Below are positions 1 through 6,746 of a stretch of DNA of 13,937 nucleotides, piece by piece (positions within the stretch are counted from its first letter, which is position 1; every line of letters begins with the position of its first letter). The position numbers were made by a program, and so were the translations under genes. Under the pieces are notes generated by a model. That model searched no databases, was not told the origin of the DNA, and saw nothing but the letters and a program-made list of their open reading frames with translations. Origin of the DNA: JBOHWJ01 sp050736615 (GTDB lineage: Bacteria; Desulfobacterota; Binatia; Binatales; Binataceae); assembly GCA_050736615.1 (NCBI GenBank), contig JBOHWL010000042.1, positions 1 through 13,937 on the forward strand, read 5' to 3'.

Positions 1-1905
1 GGTGTGTTTCAGTGGAACGCCGAAAATGATCAGGCGTTTTGGGAAAACGATCGGATGTACGAAATTTTCGGCCGCTCGCGCGAGGATGGTCCGCTGCCCC
101 TCAAGGCGTTTTTGGAAGAGACGATTGATCCGGCGCGGGCCGGGCAGTTCGGAACCGCGTTCGACGACGCGATGCGGCGTGAAGAGCAACTCAGTATCGT
201 GACCCGCGTCCGCCGCAAGCGCGACGGCGCCTGGCGCTGGGTGCAATTCGACAGCCGCTTCGCCCGCAATGCGGATGGCCAGATGGCGCAGATCGGAATC
301 GCCATGGATATCACCGAGCGCAAGCTCGCCAGCGCCGCCCTGGAAGCCAGCGAGGCGCGTTATCGGACCTTGGTCGAGGCGGCGCCGATTGCCGCGGTAA
401 CTTACAACGAAAGTGGGATCACCTTCGCTAATCGGGCGGCGGTTACGCTGCTGGGCGCCAGCGACCCAGGGCAGCTAATCGGCCGCCCGATGCGGGATTT
501 CCTTCATCCCGATTATCATGCGGTCGCCAAGCAGCGGGAACGCCGTGTGCTCGAACGCGGGATGACCAATCCGCCGCTCGAATTCGAGTTTATTCGGCTC
601 GACGGCACCGCCGTCGAGGCGGAAGCGAGCAGTGTGCCCTATGAGGACCCGAATGGCCGCGGCGTGCAGACTTTGCTGCGCGATATCAGCGCACGGAAGC
701 GCGTCGAGCGTGAACGCGAAGAGCTGCTCCGGCGCGAACAGGCCGCGCGTCGGCAGGCCGAGGAGGCCAATCGGCTCAAGGATGAATTTCTCGCCACGGT
801 CTCGCATGAATTGCGCAATCCGTTAAGCGCGATCACCGGCTGGGCGCATCTTCTGCGGATGGGCCGGCTCGATCCGCCGCGCACCACGCGCGCAATCGAC
901 GCCATCGCACGCAATGCGCGCGCGCAGGCCCAGTTGGTCGATGATTTGCTCGACGTCTCGCGCATTATCGGCGGCAAGATGCGGCTCAATCCGAGGCGGC
1001 TGGAACTCAAAGAGACGGTCGAGAACGCGATTGTGGCCGTGCGCCCGGCGGCAGAGGCGAAAGGTATTCGGCTGGAAATCATGATTGATCCAGCCGCCGG
1101 ATTGCTGGCCGGCGACCCCGACCGTTTACAACAGGTGTTGTGGAACCTGCTGTCCAACGCGATTAAGTTCACTCCCGCTGGGGGTAGTGTGCGGTTTGAG
1201 GCCAAGCGCGCCGCCTCGCACTTCGAGATCACAGTGGCTGACGACGGCATCGGCATCAGCGCGGAGATGCTGCCGTTCGTGTTCGACCGTTTTCGCCAGG
1301 CCGATTCCGCCAGCAATAGAAAATTCGGCGGTCTCGGCCTCGGTCTTGCGATCGTACGCCATCTGGTGGAGATGCACGGTGGCACGGTGAACGCCTATAG
1401 CGAGGGTGAGGGGAAAGGCGCCGTTTTCAGCGTGCGTCTGCCGCTCACGATGCGGATCGCGGCGTTGGATGCGGACGAACCGGATAGCGCGCTGGCCCCG
1501 GATGAGCTTCCCGCAGCCGCGGGTCTTCACGGGGTGCGCGTGCTGGTGGTCGACGATGAGGCCGACACGCGCGAAATGATCGCTGAGATCTTGCGGGAGG
1601 CGCAGGCGGAGGTTGCCACCGCTGGATCCAGCACCGAGGCGCTTGAATTGGTCAATCAATGGCGGCCCGACGTACTGATCGCGGACATCGCGATGCCGGG
1701 CGAGGACGGCTACGCGCTGATTAGTCAGTTGCGCGCCCGCCCGTCGCGTAATGGCGGCCGGATTCCGGCCGCGGCGCTAACCGCCTATGCGCGGGTTGAA
1801 GACCGGATGCGCGCATTGTCGGCGGGATTCAACCTGCATTTGGCCAAGCCCGTGCAGCCGGCCGAGCTTCTCGCGGTGGTGGCTAGCCTCGTGCAACGCC
1901 AATAA
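1..1905 (+). CDS. PAS-domain hybrid sensor histidine kinase with C-terminal receiver (5' partial)
   Basis: A sensor kinase that should autophosphorylate on His and pass the phosphate to its own receiver domain. Residues are numbered from the GTG at base 4, but the frame is open through base 1 and that codon lies inside a PAS fold, so the true start is upstream. Visible order: PAS with PAC (about 1-107), second PAS (about 115-233), short coiled linker (about 233-258), HisKA with the H-box SHELRNPL (H268), HATPase_c with N-box N385, G1 box DDGIGIS (413-419) and G2 box GLGLGL, then a receiver (about 510-630) with acidic pair D517/D518, phosphoacceptor D561, T593 and K615. All catalytic residues are present. 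There is no DNA-binding output domain, so the signal probably goes to a separate Hpt or regulator. No transmembrane segment lies in the visible part; the signal sensed is unknown. It converges with the downstream gene. Confidence 0.95.
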   Translation, partial: GVFQWNAENDQAFWENDRMYEIFGRSREDGPLPLKAFLEETIDPARAGQFGTAFDDAMRREEQLSIVTRVRRKRDGAWRWVQFDSRFARNADGQMAQIGIAMDITERKLASAALEASEARYRTLVEAAPIAAVTYNESGITFANRAAVTLLGASDPGQLIGRPMRDFLHPDYHAVAKQRERRVLERGMTNPPLEFEFIRLDGTAVEAEASSVPYEDPNGRGVQTLLRDISARKRVEREREELLRREQAARRQAEEANRLKDEFLATVSHELRNPLSAITGWAHLLRMGRLDPPRTTRAIDAIARNARAQAQLVDDLLDVSRIIGGKMRLNPRRLELKETVENAIVAVRPAAEAKGIRLEIMIDPAAGLLAGDPDRLQQVLWNLLSNAIKFTPAGGSVRFEAKRAASHFEITVADDGIGISAEMLPFVFDRFRQADSASNRKFGGLGLGLAIVRHLVEMHGGTVNAYSEGEGKGAVFSVRLPLTMRIAALDADEPDSALAPDELPAAAGLHGVRVLVVDDEADTREMIAEILREAQAEVATAGSSTEALELVNQWRPDVLIADIAMPGEDGYALISQLRARPSRNGGRIPAAALTAYARVEDRMRALSAGFNLHLAKPVQPAELLAVVASLVQRQ

Positions 1906-1967
1906 CGCGTCGCTGCCCGACGGCCGACCGGCATCGGGCTCAACGCGAAACTTCTGGGCCTCAATAG

Positions 1968-1996
1968 AAAAGGAGCCGGCGACGTTGCCAGGCTCC
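1968..1996 (-). terminator. Rho-independent terminator of the amidohydrolase gene
   Basis: Read on the minus strand, GGAGCC and GGCTCC form a 6-bp stem around a 13-base loop that can pair further (GGC with GCC), followed directly by TTTT. It begins 22 bases after the amidohydrolase stop codon, between two convergent genes. The U-tract is short, so efficiency is uncertain, and the stem could also slow transcription from the kinase side. Confidence 0.65.
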
Positions 1997-2018
1997 CCTG
2001 CTCAAACCTTGACCCCGG

Positions 2019-3776
2019 TCATCCCGGAACCTGATCGTAGCTGCGAAGGAGCTTGCCGGGAAGCGCGCCGGAGCACTCGCCGTCGTCGAACGTCACCTCC
2101 CCGTTGACGATTACGGCGCGATAGCCATTGGCTTTCTGCACGCGGCGCCAGTCGCCGTCGGGCAGGTCGCGCACCGTCTCCATCGGTTTGACGCCAAGCT
2201 TTGCGAGGTTATAAATGACGATGTCCGCGGGCATCCCTTCGCGCAGCCATCCGCGGTCGCGGATGCCGATAGCCCATCCAACCATCGTCGAGAGCCGCCA
2301 GTGCGCCTCTTCGAGCGACATCACCTGTTTGTCGCGCACCCAATGGGCCAAGAAGTGGGTCGGGTATCTGCCGAGCGTTAGGAATTTGGTATGCGCGCCG
2401 CCGTCCGAAGAGCCGATCAGCGTCAGCGGATGCTTGATGATCTCGGCCAGGGCTTCGTCGTTGTTGTTGATGAAGTCGGCCATCGCGAATTCCGCCTTAA
2501 GGTCCTCTTCGACCGAAAGGTCAAGCATGAAGTCGATCGGATGCTTGCCGTGTTCCTTCGCGGCCTCGGCGACGGTATGTCCCTTGAGGCGCTGATTCTT
2601 CGGAAGCTGGACGTCGTCGATGAAGGTTGATTCCCATTTGAACATCGAGATCTGGCCAGCTTCGCCGTCCTCGCGGCCACGCACCCCCGGCATCACGGTT
2701 GGCGGCCGCTCCATGTCGCTCCGGAGACCGGCGCGGCGGCCTGGATCGGCGAGCTTAGCCTTGCGTTCTTCGACCGATCCGATCGTGGCCTCATTCCAAT
2801 GCGGTAACTGGTCGAATAGGCCGATGGTTTCTAGTGTGAACTCGAACTCGATCGGCACGCAGATGTTGACCGGGAAGATAACCGCCTGTTTATAGGCGTT
2901 TTCCGTCCATTCGAGGTGTTTTCTGTAATTGTCGGGACGCGCGGGGTCGTAAATCACCGCGTTCCAATTGAGCGGCCGGCCGCTGACCTTGGCCATTTCG
3001 AGCAGGAAATCCAACCCGAGTCCCTGCAGCGAATGCCCCATCGTCCATTCAATCGAGCCGCGATTGAACTCGCGCAATACCGACGCCATTTCGAGGAATT
3101 CCTCGCGCGTCGGCACGTGCGTCGGCAGATAGCCACCGTCATAGTCGCGGTTCGCCATGCTAAAGGTGCCGGAGAAGCCGAATCCGCCCGCCTGCAGGCC
3201 TTCGCGCAGGATTTGCTTCATTGCCGCGATTTCTTCAGTCTTGGGCCGGTACTTCGGGTCGCGCGCCGCTTCATTGCCCATCACCCATGCACGTAACGGC
3301 GAGTAGGGCACCAGCGATGCGGCATTGACGCCGAGTCCGCCGCGGTCGAGGCTGTCGAGATATTCGGGGAAGGTCACCCAATCCCAGCGCATCCCGGCCT
3401 TCATGCAGGAAAGCGGGATCGATTCGGTCCGTTCCATCCGGAGCATCGCGCGTTCGCGATCCTCCGGCCGAACTGGCGCAAAGCCGAAGCCGCAATTTCC
3501 GATCGCGACCGTGGTTACCCCATGCCAGCCCGAGAGCGTCGCGTATGGATCCCACTTGGCGCCGCCGCTCAGCGCGGCATCGTAATGCGTGTGGAGGTCG
3601 ATGAAGCCGGGGGCAACGATATGTCCAGTCGCGTCGATTGCGCGCTGGGCGCCCTCCTTGAGGTTCCCCATCGCAACGATTCTGCCATTGCGGACGCCGA
3701 TATCGCCGCGAAACGCCGGTATCCGCGTGCCGTCCACAATCGTTCCGTTTTTGATCAGGAGATCATACTCGGCCAT
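2019..3776 (-). CDS. N-acyl-D-amino-acid deacylase (D-aminoacylase) family amidohydrolase
   Basis: A 585-residue amidohydrolase of the D-aminoacylase/Amidohydrolase_3 group, which hydrolyses N-acyl-D-amino acids or related amides with a metal centre. The start ATG is preceded by AAGGA (3786-3790) at 9 bases. Seen: an N-terminal beta-sandwich strand (LLIKNGTIVDG), metal motif DLHTHYD (H62, H64), C95 in GNCGFG, H220 in LPTH, H248 in MGHS, and D458 in GSSDGGAH. These fit the Cys/His ligand set and catalytic Asp known for D-aminoacylase (from memory H67/H69, C96, H220, H250, D366 in the Alcaligenes enzyme). The C-terminal part returns to the sandwich (ADIVIYN...AVIVNGEV). It is about 100 residues longer than classical D-aminoacylases, with extra sequence between H248 and D458, so substrate specificity may differ. 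No signal peptide, so cytoplasmic. It stands alone with its own terminator. Confidence 0.88.
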   Translation of the reverse strand: MAEYDLLIKNGTIVDGTRIPAFRGDIGVRNGRIVAMGNLKEGAQRAIDATGHIVAPGFIDLHTHYDAALSGGAKWDPYATLSGWHGVTTVAIGNCGFGFAPVRPEDRERAMLRMERTESIPLSCMKAGMRWDWVTFPEYLDSLDRGGLGVNAASLVPYSPLRAWVMGNEAARDPKYRPKTEEIAAMKQILREGLQAGGFGFSGTFSMANRDYDGGYLPTHVPTREEFLEMASVLREFNRGSIEWTMGHSLQGLGLDFLLEMAKVSGRPLNWNAVIYDPARPDNYRKHLEWTENAYKQAVIFPVNICVPIEFEFTLETIGLFDQLPHWNEATIGSVEERKAKLADPGRRAGLRSDMERPPTVMPGVRGREDGEAGQISMFKWESTFIDDVQLPKNQRLKGHTVAEAAKEHGKHPIDFMLDLSVEEDLKAEFAMADFINNNDEALAEIIKHPLTLIGSSDGGAHTKFLTLGRYPTHFLAHWVRDKQVMSLEEAHWRLSTMVGWAIGIRDRGWLREGMPADIVIYNLAKLGVKPMETVRDLPDGDWRRVQKANGYRAVIVNGEVTFDDGECSGALPGKLLRSYDQVPG

Positions 3777-4166
3777 AACGCGCCATCCTTTCGCTCCGGG
3801 AGCGGGCTAAAGATTGTACCGACGATTCACAATTCCGTGTCCCTCCGCGAGAACCGTAATGATGCTGGAAACACGCTAGCCTTCGGTGGGCTTCGTAGCT
3901 CGTTCTCAGCCACGGCGCCGAAAAGCTGGGCGACATGACTGCTAATATTACAAAACAGTTCGTCTGATGAAGCCTGTGCAGACGAGCGGCACGATGTCAA
4001 GAAAAACCCGCCTCATTCGCATTAGTGCGGCGGAGACCTTGGCTTGCGAGCCGTGTGCGCAACTCCGCCAACGCGGATCGGCGGCCGAAAGGATGGCAAT
4101 TGCGTAGCAGAGCCAGTATGGTTGAAGGCATTCAAACCGCAAAAACATCAAGAAAAATAAGGCATT
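3777..4166. other. Intergenic spacer between the amidohydrolase and tRNA-Sec
   Basis: No supportable coding gene. It must hold the leader and promoter of the minus-strand amidohydrolase and the promoter of tRNA-Sec. A short palindrome TTGAA-GGCA-TTCAA lies at 4122-4135, followed by an A-rich stretch (4138-4160) just before the tRNA. This is the likeliest place for the tRNA promoter, but no clean -35/-10 pair can be named. CGCTC-CGG-GAGCG makes a small hairpin in the leader of the minus-strand gene, next to its ribosome binding site. Confidence 0.5.
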
Positions 4167-4262
4167 GGAGGAGGAAGGGGCCCGGTGGCCCCACCGGTCT
4201 TCAAAACCGGCCTGGCGGCTAATACTGTCGCCGGAAGGTTCGACTCCTTCCCCCCTCCGCCA
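4167..4262 (+). tRNA. selC: tRNA-Sec (selenocysteine, anticodon UCA)
   Basis: The 96-base gene folds as a bacterial selenocysteine tRNA that decodes UGA with SelB and a SECIS element. Parts seen: 8-base acceptor strand GGAGGAGG (4167-4174) against CCCCCTCC (4251-4258); a long 6-bp D stem GGGGCC/GGCCCC closing the 4-base loop CGGT; anticodon stem CCGGT/ACCGG around loop CTTCAAA (anticodon TCA); a long variable arm GGCGGC/GTCGCC (one G-U); T arm GAAGG-TTCGACT-CCTTC; discriminator G4259 and encoded CCA at 4260-4262. The 8+5 acceptor/T helix, 6-bp D stem and 4-base D loop are diagnostic for Sec and exclude an opal suppressor of Ser or Leu type. Odd: acceptor pair 6 is A-C, the only mismatch. No selA, selB or selD lies in the window, and no Sec-encoding reading frame was seen here. 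Confidence 0.96.
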
Positions 4263-4602
4263 AGATAATCGGCTGAGACCGCATCTGTCCGAGTCCTGCT
4301 CCATCAGATGATCTAAAATTTACGCCCGCAGTATCGCGCACGATTCCAGGCGGCGGCTGATTGCTTTCTATCAACTGGCGGCTAATCCCCCTGGCCCGCA
4401 GCTAATTCAACCATCATTGGCCGGTAATCGCGCCGTAACCTGCCTCCGCTACTCAGTGCGAGAGGGCCGCGCGAATCGCTTTTGATCCCGCTTCGACCGC
4501 GATGGCAAGCCAGCGTGTGAGATGCGGCCGGCCTTTCAATGCGCGGCGGGGCCCACGCCGCGGTTTGTCAGACATAGGGAGATGATGGAGGTGAGAAAAA
4601 GA
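4263..4602 (+). other. Intergenic spacer downstream of tRNA-Sec
   Basis: No convincing gene. The 12-base word CTGGCGGCTAAT occurs at 4375-4386 and also inside the tRNA-Sec variable arm at 4212-4223. A short stretch around 4286-4307 (CCGAGTCCTGCTCCA) resembles the 3' end of a tRNA but has no 5' half. No U-tract terminator for the tRNA is obvious. The end of the spacer carries the strong ribosome binding site GGAGGTGA (4587-4594) of the lipoprotein gene. An upstream ATG in the same frame at 4522 has no such site. Confidence 0.5.
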
Positions 4603-4860
4603 ATGGCCCCAACGAGCACGCTCATCCGAGCGGGCGCCGCTCTATTGGCGGTAGGTCTGGCGGGCTGTTCCAGGATGCCGCCGTGGTACTCGCGGGCATG
4701 GAGTCCCCGCGATACGCCGGGCGCGCCGCTGGTACGGAACTGCGGCATTGTCAGTATCGGTTCACCCACCAGGTATGTCTGCAACGGCAAGGTTTACACC
4801 AGTTTTCAACTCACCAAGCTGCGGCAGGAATGGAACCGCACTCAACCCGCCACACGCTGA
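4603..4860 (+). CDS. Small lipoprotein of unknown function
   Basis: An 85-residue protein with a clear lipoprotein signal: a short N-region with R9, hydrophobic residues 10-19 and lipobox L19-A20-G21-C22, so it should be lipidated on C22 and anchored on the periplasmic face of a membrane. The ATG at 4603 is chosen because GGAGGTGA sits 8 bases upstream and because this start gives a normal signal length; ATGs at 4522, 4582 and 4585 would put 6-27 extra residues ahead of it. The mature part is tiny (about 64 residues), proline-rich near the lipid anchor, and contains C47 and C60, which could form one disulphide, around a motif RYVCNGKVYT. I do not recognise a family. It lies 20 bases before the porin gene on the same strand, so the two are probably co-transcribed and may act together at the outer membrane. 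Confidence 0.75.
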   Translation: MAPTSTLIRAGAALLAVGLAGCSRMPPWYSRAWSPRDTPGAPLVRNCGIVSIGSPTRYVCNGKVYTSFQLTKLRQEWNRTQPATR

Positions 4861-4880
4861 CAAATTGAGGTGGAAGCAAG

Positions 4881-6602
4881 ATGAAAAGGCTCTCATTCAT
4901 TCTGGTGGCATTCACGCTGGCGCTGGCGGCGGGTGCGGTCACCGCGCGCGCTCAGGGCGCGAACGGGGCGGAACAGATGCTCCGGCTCTACGTCGATCCC
5001 GCCACCAAGATCGTCTACACCTCACCCGGCCCGCACCGTCATTTGTTGGCGGAAATACCGGTCTCCGCGCTCAACCCGGGTACGTTGCAGCGAAAGACCG
5101 CGGCGCGGTTGCGCGAGAACCAGCAGCAGCTCTCGACGCTGGCTCGGCAGAATCAGGAGCTTCAGTCCAGTAATCGTAAATTGACGAGGCAGATGGCGGA
5201 GATCAGGCCGGCCTGGGAAAGTTATATCGACAATTTTCAGAATAAATTCCGAGTCGGTACATTGGTTTATGGCGATTATCGATTCTATACTCATACCGGC
5301 TTCCAACCGCAGGAATTGACGCAACTAACTAATCCAGGACCGGGAAACAATCTGTATAATTCTTTCGATCTGACTCGTACATATTTGAATTTCTATTTTT
5401 TCCCCACCAAGGACTGGACTTTCCGACTAACGCCTAATCTGTATAAAACGATCGGCTCGTCCAATGAGAAGATCGGCAGCTCGACCGGCTTTGGCAGCAA
5501 TCTTGACGGTAATCTGGGCGTTCGCATCAAGTATGGAAATTTGCATTACAACAGTCTGTGGGACGATGTGCCGATGCTCAAAGGAGGAACGGTATCAATC
5601 GGACAGCAGGCCAATCCGCTGGTCGGATGGGAAGAAGACCTTTACGGCTTTCGCTACGTTAATCTGACGCCGTGGAACTATCTCAGTTTGTCATCGACGC
5701 AACTCGGCATCGCGATGCAGGGGCCGGTGCATTTGTTCGGGAGCGAGAAAACCTATTTCGATTATGGCTTCGGTGTCTACAACAACGCGAGCTTCCACGC
5801 TTTTGAGGAAACCAATACTAAAGAGGTGATGGCGCGCATCACAGCCTATCCATTTGGAGCCACCTGGCGCTTTCAAGGATTGGGCATTACCGGCTTCTAT
5901 AATTATGGTTATGGCAATACCACGCCCGACAGTGCCGGGATTCCGACAGCGTTAAAGGGCGGCAACGCGCATATCACCAGGATCGCGGCTCTGCTGCATT
6001 ACACCGCCGAACAATGGGGTCTGGCGGGAGAGTTCGACTATGGCAACAACGCGTTCAGCGCGTCCAACCTGTTCTCGGGCAGTGGCCCGGCGGACGCCTT
6101 CGGCTTCACCACCGGATCGGCGGTAACCGCCCCGTCGCCGTGGAATCCCGCCTGTAGCGCGAGCAAGCCGTGCTATAGCCTGTTCGATACCTTCGGGCCG
6201 CGGACGGCGGCGTGGGAAGCGATTCTGAACAACGGGCGGGCGCGTGAGGAGGGATTCGACCTGTTTGGCCATTACCATATTCCCTATACGCCGTTAGCCG
6301 CTTTTGGGATGTATCAGTGGTTCATGCCTAACGACAAATTCCCAACGAATCCGCTGGATTTCGAACGCTTTATCGTCGGTGTAAGCTACCAGGTGAACGA
6401 ACATCTGCGGTTTGCCGCCGATAGCCAGAACGTGATTTTCTATCACGATCAGCAGTCGGTGCCGGTCAGTAGGCTAACAAAATATGGCTATACGCCGGGC
6501 GGTTCGTTCAATGGACGCCTGCTGCCCGCCACCGGCAGTATTCCATTTCTGGTCCCGCGCGATACGCATTCGTTTTTCCTCAACATGGAGTTCAATTATT
6601 AG
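4881..6602 (+). CDS. Outer-membrane porin-like beta-barrel protein with N-terminal coiled coil
   Basis: A 573-residue predicted outer-membrane channel. The ATG is preceded by GAGGTGG at 7 bases. Residues 1-24 are a Sec signal peptide (KR, hydrophobic core, cleavage after ARA). Next comes a short globular stretch with DPATKIVYTSPG (39-50), then a Gln/Leu/Arg-rich heptad region (about 68-108) that looks like a trimerisation coiled coil. From about 125 to the end, alternating aromatic strands (for example LVYGDYRFYTHTG, YLNFYFFPTKDWTFRLTP) indicate a barrel, closing with the aromatic C-terminus FFLNMEFNY. The layout resembles phosphate-selective or general porins that carry an N-terminal coiled coil, but the solute cannot be told. 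A loop near 415-430 has two cysteines (NPACSASKPCYS) that may pair. The region 5220-5420 is noticeably more AT-rich than its surroundings. It follows the lipoprotein in one operon. Confidence 0.85.
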   Translation: MKRLSFILVAFTLALAAGAVTARAQGANGAEQMLRLYVDPATKIVYTSPGPHRHLLAEIPVSALNPGTLQRKTAARLRENQQQLSTLARQNQELQSSNRKLTRQMAEIRPAWESYIDNFQNKFRVGTLVYGDYRFYTHTGFQPQELTQLTNPGPGNNLYNSFDLTRTYLNFYFFPTKDWTFRLTPNLYKTIGSSNEKIGSSTGFGSNLDGNLGVRIKYGNLHYNSLWDDVPMLKGGTVSIGQQANPLVGWEEDLYGFRYVNLTPWNYLSLSSTQLGIAMQGPVHLFGSEKTYFDYGFGVYNNASFHAFEETNTKEVMARITAYPFGATWRFQGLGITGFYNYGYGNTTPDSAGIPTALKGGNAHITRIAALLHYTAEQWGLAGEFDYGNNAFSASNLFSGSGPADAFGFTTGSAVTAPSPWNPACSASKPCYSLFDTFGPRTAAWEAILNNGRAREEGFDLFGHYHIPYTPLAAFGMYQWFMPNDKFPTNPLDFERFIVGVSYQVNEHLRFAADSQNVIFYHDQQSVPVSRLTKYGYTPGGSFNGRLLPATGSIPFLVPRDTHSFFLNMEFNY

Positions 6603-6616
6603 CGGACGCAGCGGGA

Positions 6617-6642
6617 GCCACGATAACGTTTGGGATCGTGGC
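6617..6642 (+). terminator. Hairpin after the porin gene, possible terminator
   Basis: GCCACGAT and ATCGTGGC form a perfect 8-bp stem around a 10-base loop, 15 bases after the porin stop codon. Only CGCTTTGG follows, with no real U-tract, so it may be a weak or factor-assisted terminator, or a 3'-end stabiliser of the envelope operon. Confidence 0.45.
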
Positions 6643-6693
6643 GCTTTGGCGGCCGCTCCAGTTGTGTTAAGCCGCTGACGTGAGATGATGGAC

Positions 6694-6712
6694 GCCGCAC
6701 CGGCAATGCGGC
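6694..6712 (+). promoter_or_regulatory. Hairpin in the leader of the DmoA-like gene
   Basis: GCCGCA-CCGGCAA-TGCGGC is a 6-bp stem with a 7-base loop, ending 34 bases before the monooxygenase ATG at 6747. No known riboswitch class is recognisable and no U-tract follows. The monooxygenase has only a poor Shine-Dalgarno sequence, so the leader structure could matter for translation. This is inference. Confidence 0.3.
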
Positions 6713-6746
6713 CTCGCGCCCTCGTCGGGCGGCAGCTTATAACATC

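Noticed and set aside
639..1385. A 248-codon minus-strand frame rich in Ser and Arg
   Set aside because: It is opposite the conserved HisKA and HATPase domains of the kinase and has the low-complexity composition of a GC-rich shadow frame.
3948..4304. A 118-codon minus-strand frame across tRNA-Sec
   Set aside because: It lies antisense to a complete tRNA; its internal motif RRGEGVEPSG is the usual spurious translation of the reverse strand of a tRNA 3' end.
4286..4310. A possible second tRNA or attachment site downstream of tRNA-Sec
   Set aside because: Only a tRNA-like 3' fragment (CCGAGTCCTGCTCCA) is visible; no T-stem pairing and no 5' half can be folded, and there is no integrase.
6738..6743. 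TATAAC as a -10 box for the DmoA-like gene
   Set aside because: It is only 3 bases before the ATG, which would place the transcription start inside the gene, and no matching -35 is seen.
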